Origin: Chaetomium olivaceum
Taxonomy: Eukaryota; Ascomycota; Sordariomycetes; Sordariales; Chaetomiaceae
Direction of reading: 5' to 3'
DNA: 64,000 nucleotides
Assembly (NCBI GenBank): GCA_039881045.1
Contig: JAYWVB010000017.1
Span: 248,001-312,000, forward strand
Part shown: piece after piece, positions 57,300 through 64,000 of the stretch
Layout of the letters: every line of letters starts with the position of its first letter
Numbering within the stretch: the first letter of the stretch is position 1
Notes under the pieces: generated by a model
Told to the model about the DNA's origin: nothing
The model's database searches: none
Seen by the model: the letters and a program-made list of their open reading frames with translations, nothing else
Program-made: the position numbers and the translations under genes

Positions 57300-60200
57300 G
57301 GCGGCTGTCGTCCGCGCTGTCGGGGAGGCGGAGCGGTGGGAGTATCAAGGGTGCAGGCGCGCGGACGTACGGTTCAGGCGCAAGCGCGGACGGCCGCGGA
57401 TGTCCACGGGCGGACAGGGGACGGCGTGGCACGGGACGGCACGGCGACAGCAGCAGGAAGCAGCAGCAGTAGATCGGGGGGGAAGGCTGGTCGGTCTCGA
57501 CCTCGACCTCAATCTAGACCTAGAAAAGCGAGCTCTGAACGCCAGTGCCGGATAAGCTGGCTGTGCTAGCAATGCTAGCTTTCGGTACAGGTAACTCGCG
57601 GTGGACGCGGACGTGGCGGCTTACTCGCCCACCAACCAGGCTTCGAAGGGTTTGTTCTTCGCGCATCAACGACAAGGAGGTCCTCGAGCCAGCAGGCACA
57701 ACATGGTAGTCGGGAACTCAGTACAGATAGCAGTGGTGGGGGTCCAGCGGTGCCGAAATGCATCACAATCCCATAGTGCGCGGCTGCGCGGGGCGAATTG
57801 GGGCGTGTGTGCTGAGGAAGCTAGCTCGGATGGATCTGGAGCTGGTGTTGGAGCTGTCCGGTGCAGATAGATGGGCATGAAACCCGAGAGGTGCGGGTGT
57901 GCGTGCGAGCGGGCAACGACAAGAGAGTCTTCCAGGCTGCATAGATTTTTTGGGGCCGTGAACTGAGCTCCTCACTTTTTGGGGAATTATTCGGCCATCA
58001 AAGGGTCAATTGGATTTGGGGAAGAAGAGTGGGCCGCAGCAGGCCGAAAAGACCTGGACACCTGTGACAACCTGGAACCTGACCTGGAGAAGGGCGAGGC
58101 GGCGGCAGATTACCAAAGCGAGAGCTTCGAGTCCCTCCCTTCCCGTCCAGCCCCAGCCGGGGATCAGAGGGCCAAGCCTTCGAGCTCCATTCGGCCACCG
58201 CCTGTTCCACATCAATGAATGCCTTCCCTCCCTCACTCTTTTTTCTCTTTTCCCTCCCCAGCTGAGAACTGCTGAGGTGTCCCTCAGGTTCATTTCGACT
58301 GGCAGTTGCAACCCCGCTTCCTCGCATTACCTCAAAGCCCCCCTTCCAGGTTTGTGCTCTGTCGCTCTCCCACCCACTGCACCATCGCACCTGTAAAAAA
58401 CCGCGCGATTCGACCCGCACACTCCTCATGGGGACGGACCGAGGGGACCCTTCTTCGGGCGGCCGGGCAATTGACTGGACGCTCCATAGCCCCACAGTTT
58501 GAGTGAGGCAGACCATTTACGCTTTACCCGGAACGGCTTAGTCTACTGCGCTAAGCAGCCAGGGTCTCGAAGACCGTTGGAAGGTGCAACGTGAGTCGGC
58601 CTGGCTCTGTGACTGACGGAGAGCCCAGGGCGCGACTGGTCAGTCAGCTGCAAACAGGGCGGCCCCCACTTGCTCGATTCCTCACATTGGATCGCCAGCC
58701 GTTTGGTTAATCCAGCCTTTGAAATCATCACATCACGGACCGTAGCTGGGAACCTGCGCCAAAAACATTCAGTTCGCTTTTTCTCTTTCCTTTTTCGATG
58801 GAACCTGACGCGGCACTTCTCGCCGCGGAGTTAGTGTCGCAAACACGCATCTTTGCCTAACTACCAAATAACTACAAATAACTACGCAGCAAGCACGCGA
58901 GTGGAAATGGATAAAGCGACTCGGACCGGCCGAAGCAGACGCTGCCGTCATCGCACCGGGAGAATGCAAACCAGCTGTGCTCGATGAACTGCGGGCTGGG
59001 ATGCAGTCGTCTGCAGTCCCAAACCAGAGAACCAGGCGCTCTCTCTACCGACAGCCGATCCCACCCTGACGCATCGTCTGTCCCATTGATGTTCCGGCCA
59101 GCCCCTCAGCTGATTCGTCATCGTGAGCATATTGCTGCGGGGACTGACTGACGAGATGAAGGGACAGTATTCCGCTTCGACGAGCGAAATTTCTTTCGCT
59201 ATCACTTCGTCAACATGGAAGGGAGATCCCGAATAACTCACCATCAGAGTTCTGAGCTTTCTTGATCCAAACCCAGTCGGGCCCGCTTTCGCAACGACCT
59301 GGCTCGACGCATCCACGCATCGTTCCTCGGTTTTGGGGCCCTGGTTCACCTTCTCCACGCCTTTTCAACGGCGTGACATCGGGCGGGAAACATCATTGGG
59401 GGGCTTCTTGCTCCCCCGCCCCATGTCATCAGCCTGGCGTTTGCAGCTCTTGCAGCTCGGAGTGGCCCGCGCGTGTTGGTACGCGAGTATGTACGTACAC
59501 AGTAACACAACTTCCACAGGGGCCCAGAGATGTCCACCACAGCCGTTCGCAGGTGAAAGATTGCATGCTTCAACATCGGCCCACATGGGCCGTGCCCATG
59601 ATGCTGCGCGAGATACCCGGTGGGTAGGGCTGGCTGGCCCCTCATCCTTGGGCGAGTTGTGAAACACCCGGGACGTCTACATACAGAACTCGCTCACGGG
59701 CTTCTCAAGTGAATTGAACAACGACAACGGTAACGGCGGTGGCTTGACGATTCTACGAAGCACTCACGCCAACTAGAGGAAAGATGGTGCTTCACAGAGC
59801 TCCCTACCCCTCCTCTGACCCTCGCCGGGATTATCGGACTGGGCAATTAATGTGACGGGAAGCTTGCAGCTGGTGTAACTCATGGCTCCATCTCCCAAAC
59901 CAGCGGCTGGCGAGTGAGAACCGACGACCCGAGGTGAAATCCATGGTCTTGAGCAAGCTCCCTTCGGTTGCGACGAGCAAACGGCAATGAGGGCGCCGAT
60001 GCGCTCCGATGCGCCGACTTGGGAAGGCGCTCTCACAGAATCACACCTCACACAAGAAACCACGCACGGCCCCTCTGGACGAACGTCCTCTCGTCGAATT
60101 GGAGCGAGCGGCCACCCTCCTTCAGGACCAGACAGCCCGGTCGTTATCAGCAGGCTCTCGGCGTCTTGATCCTCAGTGGTTAGCCAGCTGCAGGAGAGAG

Positions 60201-60784
60201 GGACCCCGGTCGTCCCAGCCCCCCTCATGGCTTGCCAAACACACCAATGGCCTCGCCGGTCTGGTGTCCCACGCGTCCTCTTCCAAAGGGAGCAAGGCGT
60301 CCACACAGCCCCTCCACTTTAGGTTTAGAGCGGTTCGCCCTGCTCCTCAGCTTTATTCAGCTGGTTCGCCTTGCCCTCTTCGTCGAAACTCGTGGTGGCC
60401 GAGCTCTATGTTAGTGAACTCAGAGGCCATGAGGCTGAGACTTATTATTTGAGTTTTTCATATTGTGTGATCCAGCAAGGCCCAGATCTCATGTGGCTTC
60501 TCCCGCTCTCCCCGACCTTTGTCCCATTGAGGTTGTGGCTGCTTTGCGATGGTGAAGGCGTCCGTGCCAAGTGGTGCCCGGGGAAAAGCCTGACATTCCG
60601 AGCCCAAACCATCCCGCACCCTCCCCCCTCCTGGCGGTTAGGCTACGGGACCTCCGAGCTTCCATTGGTAACCTTTTACACTTTAGATAGACATTGGGAG
60701 GGATGGAGAACGATATAAGACAGGCCAGTTCGCTTGGTTTCCATGAAGGCGACCATAGCTTGATGTGTAAGATAACGCAGCTCA
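57300..60784. other. 3.5-kb gene-poor region
   Basis: The right side of the Zn2Cys6-like gene's promoter followed by about 3 kb with only short, overlapping frames (for example 57998-58516 -, 58010-58396 +, 59773-60306 -, 60009-60452 +). None carries a recognisable domain. No tRNA cloverleaf was recognised. I describe it as empty at my level of detection. Confidence 0.5.
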
Positions 60785-61723
60785 ATGAATACCGCAAGCA
60801 TGTCTTTTTCTGTCCCTTACATCGCTCAAACCAACTTTCTGGTGGCAGTCGTAACTGCCCTCGTTGGGTGTGCAGGTCTTGTTCTTGTGGCTCGTCACCA
60901 CCGGGCCAGCAGACTAGGTATGTTTATACTGGTACTCGTTCTATTTTTCCGGGCCGGTTCCCTTTTGGCTCTGTTATCCTAATATGCTATCATCCCGTCG
61001 TTTTCTCTATGTTTAACCTCGATCCTTGTTATTTTTCTTTATTCCTCTCGTCGAATATTCCCTTTTTTTCTTTCCTATCACCTTCCGCAACCTACCCAAC
61101 CGACCAAGCCAGGCTTCCCAATCCCTAACACCCTCCCAGCAACCAACCTCAACAAACCGACCGACAACCCAGCCCTGCCCTTCATGTCAGAGACACACAA
61201 GCCATCGACAACCGCGCCCGCAACACAGACCAGACCGATCGACATCCCCACCCCGAAGCCCAACCCCGACAAAGCAACCCAGACCTTCACCCCATCGTCC
61301 ATCTCCCTCTCCAGCACACCCGCATCCGCATCCGCACACCCAACAAACCCCAGCGCAGCCCCCATCCCGACCTCGACCTCAACAGCGTCCGCCTCCGCCA
61401 TCTTCCCCTGGCGCGCCTCCTTCAGCAACCTCCACCACCTCCATCACCACTGCCACCTCGACCCAGCCCGCCGCCGGTCAAGCACCACGCCGCTGCTCCC
61501 CGTTTTTCCGCCGGTACCCGTCGTGTTGGCGTCGGACTCGGTGCTGGGCCGGAAGGGGTCGGCGTGTAGGCGGTGGTCGTCGGATGATGGAGGTGGGGGG
61601 AGTGGGAGTGAGAATGTGGGTGGGAGTGGGTGTGGGAGTGGGAGTGGGAGTGGGAGTGGGAGTGGGAGTGGGAGTGGGTCGTGGACGGAGGGGGTGTTGG
61701 TTGGGGTTGGGGAGCAGTTTTAG
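60785..61723 (+). CDS. small single-pass membrane protein with Gly-Ser microsatellite tail
   Basis: Unknown protein of 247 residues. Exon 1 is 60785-60917, a 195-bp intron spans 60918-61112 (GTATGT...CAG), and exon 2 is 61113-61723. The start could also be the Met at 60800 (MSFSVPYIAQTN). One N-terminal transmembrane helix, FLVAVVTALVGCAGLVLVA, is followed by the basic RHHRASRL, so the rest is probably cytosolic. The body is Pro/Thr/Ser-rich, low complexity and probably disordered. It contains a His cluster and an (SG)n run coded by a GGGAGT microsatellite. The intron placement is supported by the frame holding through both exons, but there is no family match, so the call rests on signals only. 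Confidence 0.55.
61622..61678 (+). repeat. (GGGAGT)n microsatellite coding Gly-Ser
   Basis: About nine near-perfect 6-bp units in frame in the small membrane-protein gene. A six-base unit cannot shift the frame when it changes copy number. Confidence 0.85.
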
Positions 61724-64000
61724 CTTTTTCTTTTTCTTGGGAGCTGATGGGTTGTGGGTTGTTTGTGATGGGGTGGTAGGCTGGGCGGGAGGTTGAGGGG
61801 TTGGTAATGGTGTTGGGTGTGGGTGAGGGAGTGGAGGGGATATTGTTCATAGTGGATGGCTGGTGAAGAATGGTTTGTAAAGGGATGGAGGATGGAGGGA
61901 TGGAGGGATAGAGGATGGAGGGATGGAGGGATAGAGGATGGAGGGATGGAGGATGGAGGGATGGAGGAGGAAGGCATGTGTAGTGAGGGATGGCTGATCA
62001 AGGAATGGTTCATGAAGAATGGTTGATGAGGTCAAGGGATGGCTGAGTACCTACGTGTTTGTGGTCGGTTTGGCTGAGCTTCAGTCCTAGTAGTTAGTTC
62101 ATGTATGTACAATCCCGATGATCATATATAGGCCTAGCCAGGTATCACTGCGTTCCCAGTGCAGCGTTTACTACGAATGTACGAACAGTTTCCCTAAACT
62201 ATTCTAAACCCCATTGACAGGGCCAGGGACGGTGCGTGTTAGCCAGGAGCACGCATCGTATGTGGTCTTTGTGCTCTACTTGGCTCCACGGTCCTTGAAT
62301 ATAAACTTTGTCTCGGGACAGAACACAGAAAGTCTTGTCCGTGATTTGAGAACTAAGTGTTTCGTCGGATGATTAGAAACTATAATCACGAAGTCCGGTT
62401 GTCTACAAGTAGACCGTCTCGAATATCATGAGGCACATACACTATTGGTCCGGTTTTAATAGGGTGGTTGAAGCCGGGTTCCGACGGATTTCCACACCTC
62501 CCTTAGAGTAAGCTGTACAGCTGGATGTTGGATGCCTTTGTGACGAGTCAAGCGTCGGTCCAAGCCCATGATCTGATCCAACCAAGCACGGTTGCACACC
62601 GGCAAGCCATCCTTCAACTAATGCAAGGCAAGGTAGGCGTCACCTACATGAGCGGGATATTCCAAGGTCTGCTTCTGATTCTAAAGCAAGGGAGTCGGGG
62701 CCCAACTGAGACACGACTAGCAATGCTCACGCTGGATGAAACAACACAGATATACGTCACCGACGCTCCTCGGGCTAATGAGATGACTGGACGAGGCACC
62801 CGGTGCGCCGAGATCAGATACGGGCTGATCTGGGTTGCATATCTCGCAGCTATACTATTTCAGGATATTGCGTCGGCGGTTTCCTGCTTCGGGTCCTCGG
62901 ACACGCGACACAATGCCCTGATCAGAACTCGTAATTTGGCAAAGCAGCAGCAGCAGCAGTCCCAAGCCTCCTCTGACATGAATCAAGGCAGTTGTGCTGC
63001 AGGATGGGGATCTGCATCCGATTCAGGTTGGGCATCCCTAAAAGGGTTTCCGGAGCTGAGGGGTCTGCAATCCGACATGGCACAACCCCCGTGATGGGCG
63101 CAGAAATGTAGCCGATTTTAACCATAGGAAAGCGTCACAGCGATGCGCTCGGAATTCCCTCAAACGTACGGCTAGTCAATCTAGCAACTAGCTATGAGCA
63201 ATCATGGGACACGGGGAGAAGAAGTCCTTAGACGCGGCGCTGGTTGCGAATGATGTATTTCGAATGAAGAGAAAAGAAAAGTTCGCTGCAGCTCTGCGAA
63301 AAATTTCCGAACTTAGGGGTCCAGGTACAGTGCGGTATTCACCCAAATATTACAATCATACACTGTGTGCTGCGACTGGCGGCAGAGCATCGAAATCGCA
63401 TCTGGTGATCAGCGGCAGTGGGTCCTGGTTTTGGCAAGCACTGACGAGTCGCCAATGCCAATTATTGTACCACAAATGGGCTGTTCCCCAGACCTTGACT
63501 GCTAACCCCAAGGCCTCCCCCACGGCCAAACAAGTTTGGGAACCGACACAAAGTGGCAGCCATGTTTCGTCCGAGGCCGACGGCCCTGAAGACCCTTGAA
63601 GCCTGAATCAAGGCCGGTCGAGATGATCCCTTCTCTGACTCTCTCCTGTAATCAGCGATCAATATCATCAAAGGACGGCCACACGACTGGCTGCCTTTCC
63701 CGTCGCATTTGACCAACCCCGTGAGGTGATTGAGTTTACCGCCCAAAACGCGACACAGACAGGCAGATGACCAGTTTGGTCATGTCAGCTCCTACCCAAA
63801 GGGCTGCCCACATGTCTCAGCCATGGCTGCCGAAGCACCCTGACGGCTCCGCGGTGGCCAACACGTGGGAATGATACTCAAAGGATATTGGTTCCTTGAC
63901 TCTTTTCAGCCTCGCAGCGAGGCGCGCAGTGAGAAGCAACGATCGAACAAAAATGCGGGTGGTGATCAGCAAAGCGCTTTGGGGGTCGGGAAATAGCAGT
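61724..64000. other. repeat-rich and gene-poor right end
   Basis: After the membrane-protein gene comes a GGATGGAG-type minisatellite (about 61876-61975), then A+T-richer sequence. Frames at 62525-63094 (+; contains a CAG5 run at about 62945-62960) and 63204-63599 (+) have no recognised domain or splice support. I do not call them genes. Confidence 0.45.
61876..61975 (+). repeat. GGATGGAG/GGATAGAG minisatellite
   Basis: About ten imperfect 8-12 base units of AGGATGGAGGGATGG type arranged head to tail, with several copies reading GGATAGAGGATGG. Confidence 0.85.

Noticed and set aside
62525..63094. 189-aa plus-strand frame with Gln5
   Set aside because: No recognised domain; the CAG run alone is not evidence of coding; no exon signals.
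1..64000. tRNA, rRNA and CRISPR features
   Set aside because: I looked for T-loop GTTCGANTC words with matching acceptor stems and for regularly spaced repeats. The hits (for example GGTTCGAATC near 53228) lie in coding sequence without a cloverleaf. A covariance-model scan was not possible.

Overview
This is a stretch of nuclear genome from a filamentous ascomycete, most likely a Sordariomycete of the Sordariales/Chaetomiaceae type. That placement is inferred from short 48-195 bp GT-AG introns with CTAAC/CTGAC branch sites, G+C-rich coding regions with A+T-richer spacers, and gene content (a three-SH3 Sla1, fungal F-box proteins, a fungal DUF8035-type protein, a UMTA-like methyltransferase). 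There are 22 supportable protein genes, no rRNA, tRNA or CRISPR that I can recognise, and no intact transposon.

Left to right: a TMF/Sgm1 golgin truncated by the window edge (-); an F-box-like gene interrupted by an in-frame TGA (-); a gene-poor A+T-rich stretch; alkaline ceramidase, prefoldin subunit 1 and a DUF8035-type coiled-coil protein (all +); mitochondrial glycine carrier Hem25, Golgi tether subunit Cog8 and an unknown membrane-anchored protein (all -); a very large unknown protein (+, divergent from the previous gene); a TLC-domain membrane protein and an atypical kinase (+); endocytic adaptor Sla1, AMP deaminase and a UDP-GlcNAc transporter (all -); TRAPP subunit Trs23 (+) convergent with proteasome ubiquitin receptor Rpn10 (-); a borealin-like chromosomal passenger protein (+) convergent with translation factor Tma22/DENR (-); a UMTA-like methyltransferase (+); a C2H2 zinc-finger protein and a Zn2Cys6-like protein (-); a gene-poor 3.5 kb; a small single-pass membrane protein with a Gly-Ser microsatellite tail (+); and about 2.3 kb of repeat-rich sequence. 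The genes are mostly housekeeping (membrane traffic, protein quality control, purine, lipid and heme metabolism). I see no secondary-metabolite, defence or mobile cluster.

Three things deserve attention. First, six genes (13 sites) are broken by small frameshifts. In nearly every case adding one G or C to a short G/C run restores the family sequence, and the summed exon lengths then become multiples of three. This looks like systematic base loss in the assembly rather than six independent pseudogenes. Second, the ceramidase gene appears to contain a 3-nucleotide exon that restores a conserved Gly directly after the catalytic His pair. Third, the TRS23 start codon seems to be split by an intron (AT^G). 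All gene models are by eye from splice signals and remembered family features; nothing was searched or aligned.
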